Shown in pieces: positions 8,726 through 17,922 of a DNA stretch of 64,000 nucleotides. The notes under the pieces are model-generated. The model did no database searches. It worked only from the letters and a program-made list of their open reading frames with translations, and was not told where the DNA came from. The translations under genes were made by a program, and so were the position numbers. Every line of letters begins with the position of its first letter. Position 1 is the first letter of the stretch. Origin of the DNA: Candidatus Flexicrinis proximus. GTDB taxonomy: Bacteria; Chloroflexota; Anaerolineae; Aggregatilineales; Phototrophicaceae. The DNA lies in NCBI GenBank assembly GCA_016712885.1, contig JADJQF010000011.1, positions 310,001 through 374,000 of the forward strand, written 5' to 3'.

Positions 8726-10234
8726 TTAGAACGATATATCGATCGCCGTGAACGAAAGCGGTGGCACGACGAGAGTCGTGCGCTTGCCGTCGAGTACCGG
8801 TATCGCGACAGATTTCGAGACGATCGCATTCGGGTTTTCGAAGCTGTTTGCCGCTTTAGGGTCCGTGCCGGACACCTGTTCAACGGCGTTGATGCGGCGC
8901 GGGACGCGATCCTGCCAGTCCACGACAATCGACATGCTCTCAGTCTGGCTCCGGTTAACGATGAAGATCGAGTTCTTATTGGAGGCGTCGTCATAAGAAG
9001 CAGATACATCCAGGACCGGCATATCGCCGAACTGGGCTGTCGAATACATCGGTGCCCGTACCGAAACATCTAGGGCGTTGCCCGCTGCCATCCTGCTGAA
9101 CAGCATGAACGGGTAGTAGATCGACTGCTTGAGCATCGCGTCTTTAGTCGTCAGGATCGGCGCAATGACATTGACGATCTGTGCGAGACAGGCGATCTTC
9201 AGCACGTCAGATTTCCGTAGGAATACGTTCATCCACTGGGCCGCGACCAGCGCGTCTTCCAGGTTATAGACTTCCTCGATCAGGTGTGGAGCTTCGCCCC
9301 ATTTGCCCTGCACGTCATTGCTCAGAGTGGCCTTGTACCACACGTTCCACTCGTCCCACGAGAGATAGACGTCCTTCTTGGAGCGGTTCTTGGCTTTGAC
9401 GTAGCGCAGCACGCCGGTCAGGGTATCAACAAAACTCTCAAATTCAGCGCTCATCGCCAGGTAGCTCGCGGTGTCGTTCTCGCGGTTGCCGGCATAGTAA
9501 TGCATCGAGTGGTAATCGATCTGGTCCCAGCACAGTTCGAGCGCGACGCGATCCCACTCAGGGTAGGTTGGCATTTTCGAATTCGACGAACCGCACAGCA
9601 CCAGCTTGATGTCCGAGTCGTGCCAGCGCATCATCTTTGCGGCTTCGCGGGCCTTCAGTCCGTATTCGGCTGCTTCTAGGTGGCCGATCTGCCAGGGGCC
9701 ATCCATCTCGTTTCCCAGGCACCAGTATTTGACACCATAGGGGTCTTTCACACCGTGAGACGCCCGCAGGTCAGCATATTTCGTGCCGACCGGCGCGTTG
9801 CAGTATTCAACCAGATTGGCGGCATCCTGAATGGTCGCGGTGCCCATGTTGGCCGCCATCATCGGCGCGGTATTGACCAATTTGCAGAATTCCATGAACT
9901 CGTTCGTACCGAACTGGTTGGTTTCAGTCGACTGCCAGGCGAGATCGCGGCGGCGCGGACGCTGATCCTTCGGGCCGACGCCGTCTTCCCAGCGGTAGCC
10001 GCTCAGGAAGTTGCCGCCGGGGTAGCGCATCGCCCGGAAGTTCAGATCGCGCAGGGCCGCCATCACGTCCTTACGCAGGCCGCGCTCGTCGGCGTGCGGC
10101 GAGGCTGGATCGTAGATGCCTTCATAAATGCAGCGACCCATGTGCTCTGCAAAACCGCTGAACAACAGCGGTGAGATCGCACTGATGACACGGTTGGTGT
10201 CGATGTAGATATGTGAAGCGGGTGATGTTGACAT
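8726..10234 (-). CDS. GH51 alpha-L-arabinofuranosidase
   Basis: This intracellular-type enzyme (502 aa) releases terminal alpha-L-arabinofuranose from oligosaccharides. Family features are FAEHMGRCIYEGIYDP at the N-terminus, the acid/base Glu in WCLGNEMDGPW and the nucleophile Glu in YLSWDEWNVWY, followed by the C-terminal beta-sandwich. Length matches the family. The ATG at 10234 has AAAGGG about eight bases upstream; an extra in-frame ATG at 10300 would add 22 unconserved residues. It lies 10 bp upstream of the secreted GH43 gene and 168 bp downstream of the importer permease, all on the same strand. Confidence 0.96.
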   Translation of the reverse strand: MSTSPASHIYIDTNRVISAISPLLFSGFAEHMGRCIYEGIYDPASPHADERGLRKDVMAALRDLNFRAMRYPGGNFLSGYRWEDGVGPKDQRPRRRDLAWQSTETNQFGTNEFMEFCKLVNTAPMMAANMGTATIQDAANLVEYCNAPVGTKYADLRASHGVKDPYGVKYWCLGNEMDGPWQIGHLEAAEYGLKAREAAKMMRWHDSDIKLVLCGSSNSKMPTYPEWDRVALELCWDQIDYHSMHYYAGNRENDTASYLAMSAEFESFVDTLTGVLRYVKAKNRSKKDVYLSWDEWNVWYKATLSNDVQGKWGEAPHLIEEVYNLEDALVAAQWMNVFLRKSDVLKIACLAQIVNVIAPILTTKDAMLKQSIYYPFMLFSRMAAGNALDVSVRAPMYSTAQFGDMPVLDVSASYDDASNKNSIFIVNRSQTESMSIVVDWQDRVPRRINAVEQVSGTDPKAANSFENPNAIVSKSVAIPVLDGKRTTLVVPPLSFTAIDISF

Positions 10235-10402
10235 CGGATTATCCCTTTGATTCACGCTCTGTTGAACGAAAACTGACCAGGTAGCGGGCAAAACAAACAC
10301 ATACTCGGGACGTTACGGGTAACGAATGTCCGACTCTCGGAAGTACAGTGATGCGCGATGCCGACCCATTCGTGACTGCGGCCGGCACAATTGACCGCGG
10401 TG

Positions 10403-11239
10403 TTAGCGACCGCCCATGCCGGTTAATGTGACGCCCTGGATGATCCTGCGCTGGAAGAGCACATAAACGATCAGGATCGGGATAGTTGACAGCACCGCGC
10501 CGGACAACACCATCGGGCGATACTGTCCTGCATACGACGAGTTCAGAATTGTGAGGCCGACTGGCAGCGTGCGCGTCTCAAGACTGTTGGTCACAATGAA
10601 CGGCCAGAACAGGTCGTTGTAGTGGCCCAGGAAGACGAAAATACCCAGCGCGACCAGCGCGTTGGACGACAATGGCAAAATAACGTGCCAGAAGCGTCCG
10701 AAGTAGCCCGCGCCATCAAGCACGGCGGCTTCTTCGAGCTCCTGCGGGATCGACATGAAGAACTGACGCAGCAGGAATACGCCGAAGACGTTCGCCGCGC
10801 CCGGGAAGATCAAAGCATTGAACGTGTCGAGCCATTTCAGGTCGCGCATCAGCAGATAATTCGGAATCAGAGTGACCTGCGACGGGATCATGATCGTAAT
10901 GAGCAGGAACCCGAACAGGATATTGTTGCCCGGAAAGCGCAGCCGCGAGAAGGCGTAGGCCGCTGGCGCGCACAGGAGCAGCACCGCCGCGGTATAACCA
11001 CTGGCAGCCAGGAGGCTGTTACGCAGCCAGACGTCGATGCGAAGATCCTGCTGTGTCAGCACAGTACGCATGTTTTCAAGCGTAGGATTGGGGGGGATGA
11101 TGTTCGGGGGCCATTTGTTGACCTCCGAGTTAGTCATGAGCGACTGCGAAATGGTGATGACCAGCGGCAAGAGCACAATAAGTGACATCATGATCAGCCA
11201 CGAGTACGCTGGGAGGTTCTTGAAGCGGTTACCTACCAT
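10403..11239 (-). CDS. sugar ABC transporter permease (MalG/AraQ type)
   Basis: A 278-residue inner-membrane protein with about six hydrophobic segments. The ABC-importer coupling loop is seen as EEAAVLDGAGYFGRFWHVILP, the EAA motif that docks on the ATPase. The N-terminal helix-plus-SLM region and the C-terminal IIQGVTLTGMGGR are typical of carbohydrate permeases of the CUT1 class. GGAGG precedes the ATG. It is 9 bp downstream of the second permease and pairs with it. No ATPase gene is in the locus, so a shared MsmK/UgpC-type ATPase elsewhere in the genome is likely to drive it. Confidence 0.94.
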   Translation of the reverse strand: MVGNRFKNLPAYSWLIMMSLIVLLPLVITISQSLMTNSEVNKWPPNIIPPNPTLENMRTVLTQQDLRIDVWLRNSLLAASGYTAAVLLLCAPAAYAFSRLRFPGNNILFGFLLITIMIPSQVTLIPNYLLMRDLKWLDTFNALIFPGAANVFGVFLLRQFFMSIPQELEEAAVLDGAGYFGRFWHVILPLSSNALVALGIFVFLGHYNDLFWPFIVTNSLETRTLPVGLTILNSSYAGQYRPMVLSGAVLSTIPILIVYVLFQRRIIQGVTLTGMGGR

Positions 11240-11248
11240 GATTTCCTC

Positions 11249-12181
11249 CTAGTACTCCACGCGCCGGCCAATAAAGAGGAACTGTACAGTTGTGACCGAC
11301 GCGATGATCAGTGCCAGAACCACAGCAATCGCTGCGCCATAGCCCATGCGGAATGCTGTCCATGCGATCTGATACAAGTAGAAGATGACGGTGTACGACT
11401 CTCGTCCAGGACCTCCGTTGGTCATAATGAACGGCTGGCCGTAAACCTGGAAGTGGGCGATAACGCCGGTGACCGTAACGAATAGAATGGTCGGTCTCAG
11501 GAGCGGCAGGGTGATCTGGAAGAAGACTTGGCGCCCTGACGCACCATCGATGCGTGCAGCCTCATATAGATGTTCGGGTATCCCTTGCAGCCCGGCGACA
11601 AATATGAGCATTGGGAACCCGAAGGTCCACCACATGGTCGTCAAGGACAATGAGGGGATGACCAGGTTGGGGTCACTCAGCCAACCGATCGGCCGGATGC
11701 CGATAAAACTCAGGAAGTAATTGATAACGCCGTACTGAGAGTTAAGCAACCAGACCCAGATGAGACCCACGGCGCCGACGGACAGCAGACTTGGCGTGTA
11801 GAGCAGTACTCGGAAGAATCCTTGGCCGCGGATCTTTTGTGTGACCGCTACTGCAGTGATCAGCGCGATAGTCGACGTTCCAATCACTGTCAGAAGCGTG
11901 AACATCAATGTATTTCCAAGTGATGTCCACCAGATGTCATCGCTGAACAGCTCTGTATAGTTGTCGAAGCCAATGTAGGGCCGAGCCGGCCTTAGGATTT
12001 GATACTCGTAAAAGCTGAGCTGCACCGCGCTAACGACGGCGCGAACCACGAATACTGAGAAGATAATCAGGAAGGGCAGCAGAAAGATGTAGGCAGCAAC
12101 GGCTTCGCGCCGTTTTAGGCTAAGGGGAAAAAGGGACTTTGGCCGTCCCGGAGCCGGAAGTCCAGTTGTCATTGGGGTCAT
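11249..12181 (-). CDS. sugar ABC transporter permease (MalF/AraP type)
   Basis: A 310-residue membrane protein, partner of the permease just downstream. After a short cytoplasmic N-terminus there are six hydrophobic segments, and the coupling loop reads YEAARIDGASGRQVFFQITLP (EAA motif). CUT1-class permeases of this type form heterodimers with the MalG-like partner. The substrate is inferred from the context to be arabinose or arabino-oligosaccharides. A second in-frame ATG three codons later could also serve as start. A strong stem-loop lies between this gene and the binding-protein gene upstream. Confidence 0.94.
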   Translation of the reverse strand: MTPMTTGLPAPGRPKSLFPLSLKRREAVAAYIFLLPFLIIFSVFVVRAVVSAVQLSFYEYQILRPARPYIGFDNYTELFSDDIWWTSLGNTLMFTLLTVIGTSTIALITAVAVTQKIRGQGFFRVLLYTPSLLSVGAVGLIWVWLLNSQYGVINYFLSFIGIRPIGWLSDPNLVIPSLSLTTMWWTFGFPMLIFVAGLQGIPEHLYEAARIDGASGRQVFFQITLPLLRPTILFVTVTGVIAHFQVYGQPFIMTNGGPGRESYTVIFYLYQIAWTAFRMGYGAAIAVVLALIIASVTTVQFLFIGRRVEY

Positions 12182-12402
12182 CGTAAACTATTTCCTCTAC
12201 AACAAACGGCATTTTCAAGCGATATGCACCCAAACAGATATGCCTTGAAGCGAAGTCTACAGGACTTGACTAGGTCGGTTGAAGACGCTGGTTTTTGTGC
12301 CATTGGAGTGAGGAACAGATCATCGACCTGTTCCTCACTTTTCCAACTTCGCCGTGCATAAGGTACACGAGGTTCACACATCCCGCACGGCGAGTCAGTC
12401 GT
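12182..12402 (-). terminator. intercistronic stem-loop after the binding-protein gene
   Basis: The spacer holds a perfect 12-bp inverted repeat at 12307-12339 (AGTGAGGAACAG / CTGTTCCTCACT) around a 9-base loop. On the minus strand no T-run follows, so it is not a clean terminator. On the plus strand TTTT follows. Its place just after the binding-protein gene fits an mRNA-stabilising or partial-termination hairpin, which would leave more binding protein than permease, as is common in importer operons. That role is inferred. Confidence 0.6.
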
Positions 12403-13752
12403 CTAGAACGCGCGATCCAGCGCCTGCTGCATGCGCTCGGCGGCGTCATTCAATGCCTGTTCCGGAGTCTTCAGGTTGTTGAGTGCGGCGTCAAGTTCCG
12501 GCTCGAGGATGGCGTACATTTCCTGTACGACGGTGCTCTGCGGATCCTGGATACCGTAATCGGTGAAGGTTTGGCCGAGCAGGATGTTCGACGGGTAGTT
12601 GACCGGGTCAAGCGCGGCCTGCGCGGAGATACGCGCTGGCACCTGACCGGAAGCTGCCCATTCGACCTGGTGCTCACTCACCCATTGGAGGATGGTCTGA
12701 ACGGCTTCGAGTTTCTCGCCCTCGGAATTAACCGGGACCATGAAGACGTGCGCGCCGAACCACGTGCCGGGCTGCGGACCCCACTGAACCTGCGGCCAAG
12801 CCATGGTGTCGAATTCAACTGCGGTGTTGGCATGGTTGACGAACCAGGTGCCGGTCGGAACAACGGCCAGCGTGCTGCCGGGGAACATCTGCCAGGCGTC
12901 AAAGCCGGCGGGAGGTGCCGCGACATGATACTTGTAAATGAGGTCATAGGTCTGCTGCAGGGCCAGGATACCCGCCTCATTGTTGACGGTGACGGTCGAA
13001 CCGTCTTCGCTGATGATGCTGCCGCCATGCTGGGCAAGGATCGACTGGAAGTTGACGCGTGGCCATTCGCCGGTGGCGTAACCGTACTGGACGATGTTTT
13101 CAGGATCGAAGTCTGGCGACAGCGCGTTGTTGCCATTGGCGTCGAGCGTCAGCTTCTGGAACACTTCGACCCAACCTTCGTAGGTCGTCGGGGCAGTCGC
13201 GGGATCAGTCGAAAGACCGGCGGCCTCGAACATCACCTTGTTGATCCACACGCCGCGGCCATGGTTGTCAAGCGGAATACCATAGATCACGCCGTCGTAG
13301 GTCATACCAGCAAGCGTCGGGCCTGAGATATCGTCATTCGGGAACCAACCGCCGCCAGAGGTATACCAGCCGCTCAGATCCTTCAGCACGCCGTAACCGG
13401 CAAACTGCGGGATTTCCGAGGCATGCATAAGCATCATGTCAGGCGGGTTGCCGGCAACGAATGCGGCTTGGGTCTTGGTGTACATGGTTCCCCACGGCAT
13501 GATTTCGTGGGTGATGGCGTATTCGGGGTTCTCGGCGACAAATTCAGCGAGCATTGCGTTGAGTGTGTTGCCGTCGGAGCCGGTCAGACCGCTCCAGAAC
13601 GAGACCTTGATCGAACCGGAACCCAGCTCGGCGACCTGGGGGGTCGGCGAAGGAGCGGGGTCCTGGGCACCGACGGACATCGGAAGGGACATCATAATTG
13701 CGGCGATGAGCAGCACCGCCACTGAACCGATTAACGATAGACGCTTGAACAT
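12403..13752 (-). CDS. sugar ABC transporter substrate-binding protein
   Basis: This 449-residue extracytoplasmic protein belongs to the CUT1/family 1 solute-binding proteins. A signal peptide (MFKRLSLIGSVAVLLIAAIM, cut near VGAQ) is followed by a short Pro-Thr-rich linker and the domain starting SIKVSFWSGLTGSDGNTL. The ATG at 13752 has GAGGAG at good spacing; the open frame runs 45 bases further up but without signal character. No lipobox cysteine is obvious, so it may be free or held by its uncleaved helix. It is the first gene of the importer/hydrolase run and probably the most highly expressed. Confidence 0.94.
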   Translation of the reverse strand: MFKRLSLIGSVAVLLIAAIMMSLPMSVGAQDPAPSPTPQVAELGSGSIKVSFWSGLTGSDGNTLNAMLAEFVAENPEYAITHEIMPWGTMYTKTQAAFVAGNPPDMMLMHASEIPQFAGYGVLKDLSGWYTSGGGWFPNDDISGPTLAGMTYDGVIYGIPLDNHGRGVWINKVMFEAAGLSTDPATAPTTYEGWVEVFQKLTLDANGNNALSPDFDPENIVQYGYATGEWPRVNFQSILAQHGGSIISEDGSTVTVNNEAGILALQQTYDLIYKYHVAAPPAGFDAWQMFPGSTLAVVPTGTWFVNHANTAVEFDTMAWPQVQWGPQPGTWFGAHVFMVPVNSEGEKLEAVQTILQWVSEHQVEWAASGQVPARISAQAALDPVNYPSNILLGQTFTDYGIQDPQSTVVQEMYAILEPELDAALNNLKTPEQALNDAAERMQQALDRAF

Positions 13753-14367
13753 CTCTCTTCTCCTCAAAACTTTACGTAGGACATGCGGATGGGACAAGCC
13801 AGGTGATGAGTAGGGGATAGCGCCTTTGGCCTAACGCGAGGGTCGTGCTCCCGCCGCCGAGACCGTTCGTGTTCCCCGCCTGTCGCACCTCCTTTCACCA
13901 GAGTCTGATGATCTGTTTCCCGGCCGGGTGCTCCGCGTCTGCGGGCATACTACAACGAGTGCCGGGCCACCGGGTGATGGCTGTTAACGCATACATGAAT
14001 TCGTATGCACTTCAAAAATTAGAACGCGCTATTCCATCATCGTCAAGGAAATTGGATTCCAATGTACTGATCTGTGAGACGCAGGTGCGAGAATCTATGT
14101 GCTACGTAACCTCAGAGTCAGGAGCAATGTAATTCTGGTTTCCCTCATCACGTTCAATTTGAGGCAAACAAGTTCATGCATACGTATGCATGCAATCGAA
14201 TTTGAACGCATCCCAAGCGCTTTGTCAAGGATTTCGTTTGCGCTGCCCTGGCCGCAAGAGGAAGCGCCGACACCGGGTAGACCGGTTCAGCAATTCTCTG
14301 TCCAGTTACAGACATAAACGGTTCTAGGGGTGTGATTGAGACGTGCCGACGCGAAAAACGGGGCGGG
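13753..14367 (-). promoter_or_regulatory. control region of the arabinan operon with GCATAC/GTATGC dyads
   Basis: This 615-bp region between the LacI-type regulator and the binding-protein gene has no convincing gene. It carries a perfect 18-bp palindrome, CATGCATACGTATGCATG, at 14175-14192. A second site at 13989-14008 has the same half-sites GCATAC and GTATGC, eight bases apart. On the minus strand TTGAAG, 16 bases and TATGCG form a possible weak promoter overlapping the second site. Twofold symmetric sites of this kind suit LacI-family dimers, so the upstream regulator is the natural candidate to bind them. The promoter assignment is tentative. Confidence 0.6.
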
Positions 14368-15405
14368 TTACGTGGAGTCGCGCACCGCGATGCCCCACGT
14401 ACTGGTGATACGCCGCTGCGGCAAACCCGGGTCTTCGATCCGCTCAAACAGCAGCTTTGCCAGCTTGTAGCCGATGTCCGATGCATCATGGATAATCGTG
14501 GTCAGGGTTGGTCGCACGATCCGTGCCTCGGGGATGTCGTCGAATCCTACGACCGCGACATCTTCCGGCACCCGCAATCCGGCCTCCTGCAAGCGGAGAA
14601 TCACACCGATGGCCATCAGGTCGTTAGCAACCACCAGCGCCGAAGGTATGTCGCCGCGTTCCAGCAGTTCGGCCGCCGCCCGCTTACCTCCGTCGAGCGT
14701 GAAATCGCCGACAACCACGAAACGCGATTCAAGCGTTAAGTGGGCTTCGTGTATGGCCATGGTAAACCCACGAAAACGACGTGGACCGGGCGGCATATAG
14801 TCAGGCACACCAACGTACCCGAAGCGCGTATGCCCCTTTTCCTGGATGAGCCATCTCGTGATGTCGTAGACAGCTCTTTCATCGTCGACCTGCACAACAT
14901 CAATATGAGGATGCTGCACGTGCTGCCCCAATGCCACCACAGGGGTATTCGTGCGGGATGTGAAACTATCCAGATCGGCATAGGTGAGATGGATCGGCAC
15001 CATAATCACGCCGTCCACAGGCCTGCGAGTAACTGCCTCACAAAATTCGATCTCATTTTCGTAAAGATGGTCGGTGTCCGCGATCAGCATTTCGTAGTCG
15101 CACTCGCGAGCGACGTTATGAACGGCACGCGCGATGGGGTGATAGAAGGGGTTGGTGATGTCGGCCAGCATCAGCGCGATCATCTTGGTTTTTTGCGTCC
15201 GCAAACTGCGAGCAAGAACGTTTGGGCGATACTCCAGCTCTTTGACCGCAGCCATCACGCGGCTGATCGTTTCTTCGCTAATAGAGATGTCGGTATTGGT
15301 CTGATTCAAGACACGTGAAACAGTCGGCTGGGATACGCCGGCCAACTTTGCAACATCGCGCATCGTTGCGGGTCGTGACGGTCTGACAGGGTTTGACTTG
15401 TGCAT
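14368..15405 (-). CDS. LacI-family transcriptional regulator of the arabinan locus
   Basis: A 345-residue repressor with the N-terminal helix-turn-helix TMRDVAKLAGVSQPTVSRVL and hinge ARSLRTQKTKMIALMLADI. A periplasmic-binding-protein-like sensor domain follows (NPFYHPIARAV, VDGVIMVP, VPEDVAVVGFDD, PTLTTI). I chose the ATG at 15405; the open frame to 15498 adds residues unlike the family. The ribosome site is weak. It lies upstream of, and in the same direction as, the arabinan operon, separated by a region with symmetric operator candidates. Arabinose or arabino-oligosaccharides are the likely inducers, by context only. Confidence 0.93.
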   Translation of the reverse strand: MHKSNPVRPSRPATMRDVAKLAGVSQPTVSRVLNQTNTDISISEETISRVMAAVKELEYRPNVLARSLRTQKTKMIALMLADITNPFYHPIARAVHNVARECDYEMLIADTDHLYENEIEFCEAVTRRPVDGVIMVPIHLTYADLDSFTSRTNTPVVALGQHVQHPHIDVVQVDDERAVYDITRWLIQEKGHTRFGYVGVPDYMPPGPRRFRGFTMAIHEAHLTLESRFVVVGDFTLDGGKRAAAELLERGDIPSALVVANDLMAIGVILRLQEAGLRVPEDVAVVGFDDIPEARIVRPTLTTIIHDASDIGYKLAKLLFERIEDPGLPQRRITSTWGIAVRDST

Positions 15406-15991
15406 GTGCACTACCAAGTGGCTGAGAACGATTACGGCAAAATACCGGAACCTGACCGTATCAACTCGGAAGGGCACCGGTGGTCTCACTGTGCTCACAT
15501 GCCTTCAGCCGGTTATGAGCCGCTGACAAAACGGGGGCGGTGAGTTGTGGCATTGGCATCCGGAGGTTTTGTAGCTCCTCCGGAACAAGATTCAATGAAC
15601 GGCGGACTGCCAACCTGAACAATTTGAATTCGATATTACAGTAACACACTTTTGGTCGCACTTGGGGAGCAACCTGCGAGACATTGTCAGCGGAGTCGTC
15701 TAGTTTGCGAGGAACAGAAAAGAAACAGCGGAACTGCCGGATTCCGAACGAGTCCTCATATAACGGGCGCAGGCAGAACCGCAACATGCGCACACCGCGG
15801 TATTAAGGAGCTTCGTGGTGTGCAGTTGGCTTGCCTGCGCCGATTGAACGATATTAACATGACAAACCTCCTGACTCCCCCTTTGGAATCCAAGCCGGTC
15901 GAAAACAGGACTAACATTGGAAGTAGAGACGCGAGATTCGCGATCTGACGTGTGGTTTGTGCGTCGTCGAAGCGCAACAAAGGGGACTTTC
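15406..15991. other. 586-bp intergenic region between divergent genes
   Basis: No gene is supported here. It must hold the promoters of the LacI-type regulator (minus) and of the ABC exporter operon (plus). A short inverted repeat, TCCGGAGG/CCTCCGGA with a 10-base loop, is at 15559-15584, without a T-run on either side. No near-consensus promoter was found that I would defend. Confidence 0.5.
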
Positions 15992-16855
15992 ATGGCAAAT
16001 CACAGCATTGTCGCCGAGGATCTGACTTATACCTACGGGACACTCATGGCCGTGAACAATATCAGCTTTGAGGTCGGTGAAGGTGAAATCCTTGGCTATC
16101 TCGGGCCGAACGGCGCGGGGAAGTCAACGACCGTGAAGATTCTGACGGGCCAGCTTCGCGCCAAAAGTGGCCGGGCGACGCTATTGGGCATGGACATTGC
16201 ACGCGACGCCAACAAGGTGCAGCAGCAGATTGGCGTCGCATTCGAGACCACCAACCTGTACGAGCAGATGAGCGCTGTCGAGAACCTGACGTTGTTCGCG
16301 CGGCTGTTCGGGGTAAAGACCGACGTGAATAACCTGATTGAGAAAGTCGGATTAGGCCCACGCGCCAAAGAACGAGTCAGCAACTTCTCGAAAGGGATGA
16401 AGCAGCGCCTGATGGTGGCGCGGGCGCTCGTCAACCATCCGCGAATCCTGTTTCTGGACGAGCCGACTGAAGGACTTGACCCGGTGTCCTCCGAATCGAT
16501 TCGCAACCTCATCCTCGAAACCCGGGCCGGCGGTACGACCGTCTTCCTGACAACCCACGACATGTACGAAGCCGACCGGCTAAGTGACAGGGTCGCTTTC
16601 ATTAACCAGGGCAAGATCCTGGCACTGGACACGCCTTACAAGCTCAAGCAGCAGTATGGCAAACGTCTGCTCAAAGTGGAGATCGAGACGGCAGACGGCC
16701 AGATCGAGTCGCGAGAGATCGCGCTTGATACCGCGGATACAGGCGCAGCGGCTAAAGCGCTCCTTGACGGCAACAAAGTCATCACCATGCACAGCGAAGA
16801 GGCGACGCTTGAGGACATCTTCATCCAGATTACCGGACGAGGGCTAATGGGATGA
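15992..16855 (+). CDS. ABC-2 type exporter, ATP-binding protein
   Basis: A 287-residue ABC ATPase. Walker A is GPNGAGKST, the Q-loop region IGVAFETTNLYEQM, the signature FSKGMKQRL, Walker B RILFLDEPTEGLD, and the switch His is in TTHDMYEADRLSD. The C-terminal ~70 residues form the regulatory tail seen in DrrA/CcmA-type exporters. AAAGGGG lies seven bases before the ATG at 15992; an upstream in-frame start at 15917 has no support. It overlaps the next permease gene by four bases (ATGA), so the products are translationally coupled. The exported substrate is unknown. Confidence 0.95.
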   Translation: MANHSIVAEDLTYTYGTLMAVNNISFEVGEGEILGYLGPNGAGKSTTVKILTGQLRAKSGRATLLGMDIARDANKVQQQIGVAFETTNLYEQMSAVENLTLFARLFGVKTDVNNLIEKVGLGPRAKERVSNFSKGMKQRLMVARALVNHPRILFLDEPTEGLDPVSSESIRNLILETRAGGTTVFLTTHDMYEADRLSDRVAFINQGKILALDTPYKLKQQYGKRLLKVEIETADGQIESREIALDTADTGAAAKALLDGNKVITMHSEEATLEDIFIQITGRGLMG

Positions 16856-17922
16856 ACGCACGAATTCTAGGCGCTGTGATCCTGAAAGATCTGACACTGT
16901 ACTTCCGCAACAGGTTCTTCGCATTCATCACCATCGCGGGCTTAGCAATCTACATTCTGCTGTATGCCCTAATGCCGGCAGTTGTCGATGAATCGCTGAC
17001 TCTGGCGGTTTATGCGCCAACCCTGCCGGATGCGTTTATTGAGTTTCTTGGCGGGAGCGACATTAGCATCGCTGTAATGGAAAGCGATGAAGCCTTGCAG
17101 AAAGCCGTAGTCGACTCGCAGTATGTTGCTGGCATTGCGCTTACTGGCGAGGCGATCAGCGGAATTGCAGGCGGGCAGGCCACCGCGGTGACCGTCTACT
17201 TCGCGTCCGACGCGCCGAAAGAGATCGTAGATGCGCTGCGCAGCGTACTCCGGTTGGCGTTCAACGAACTAAGTTCGACTTTGAACGGAGCTCCACTTAG
17301 CGTAGAGATGGTTGAGCAGGTCGTTGGCCCCGACATGACCGGGGCACAGCTTCCCGTGCGCGACCGACTCTTGCCGCTGCTGGCCGTCATGCTGCTGGTA
17401 CTGGAGATGATGGGATTGAGCACCCTGATCGCAGAAGAGGTAACGACAGGCACTCTTCGCGCACTCCTGATCACGCCGCTGACCGTCAGCGGACTGTTCA
17501 CAGGCAAAGCAGTCATGGGGATTCTGCTCGCGTTTGCGCAGGCGTCAATTCTCATGGCGCTTACCGGAAGCCTCCGAAGTGAACCCGCGCTGATCCTCGT
17601 TACGCTGCTGGTAAGCAGTCTGGTCGTGACAGGACTGGCATTCCTGATCGCATCGGTCAGCCGTGGCCTGATGAGCGTGATGGGGTGGAGCATGCTGATC
17701 ATAATGGTCATGCTGGTCCCATCTTACGGGGTGGTATTTCCCGGCATGGCCACCAGCTGGGCGCAGCTGATTCCGTCCTACTATATGTATGACACCATCC
17801 ATAAAGTCGTCAATTTCGGTGAGTCGTGGTCGGCAGTGGGAAACAACCTGCTGGTGCTCCTGTTCACGGGTGTAGCGCTCTTGATGGCAGGCGTTTTCGT
17901 GATGGAAAGGAAGTTGCGATGA
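16852..17922 (+). CDS. ABC-2 type exporter permease (first)
   Basis: A 356-residue membrane protein with one N-terminal membrane helix (about residues 23-45), a large extracytoplasmic loop of some 130 residues and five to six C-terminal helices, the layout of ABC-2 (DrrB/YhgE-like) permeases. A conserved segment EEVTTGTLRALLITPLTVSG precedes the helix bundle, where these proteins have their coupling region. Its start overlaps the ATPase stop and its stop overlaps the start of the next permease, so all three form one operon. Substrate is not evident. Confidence 0.92.
   Translation: MNARILGAVILKDLTLYFRNRFFAFITIAGLAIYILLYALMPAVVDESLTLAVYAPTLPDAFIEFLGGSDISIAVMESDEALQKAVVDSQYVAGIALTGEAISGIAGGQATAVTVYFASDAPKEIVDALRSVLRLAFNELSSTLNGAPLSVEMVEQVVGPDMTGAQLPVRDRLLPLLAVMLLVLEMMGLSTLIAEEVTTGTLRALLITPLTVSGLFTGKAVMGILLAFAQASILMALTGSLRSEPALILVTLLVSSLVVTGLAFLIASVSRGLMSVMGWSMLIIMVMLVPSYGVVFPGMATSWAQLIPSYYMYDTIHKVVNFGESWSAVGNNLLVLLFTGVALLMAGVFVMERKLR

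Noticed and set aside
15461..15948. Several overlapping frames of 74-110 codons between the LacI regulator and the exporter
   Set aside because: They have no ribosome sites, no recognisable domains and they contradict each other on both strands.
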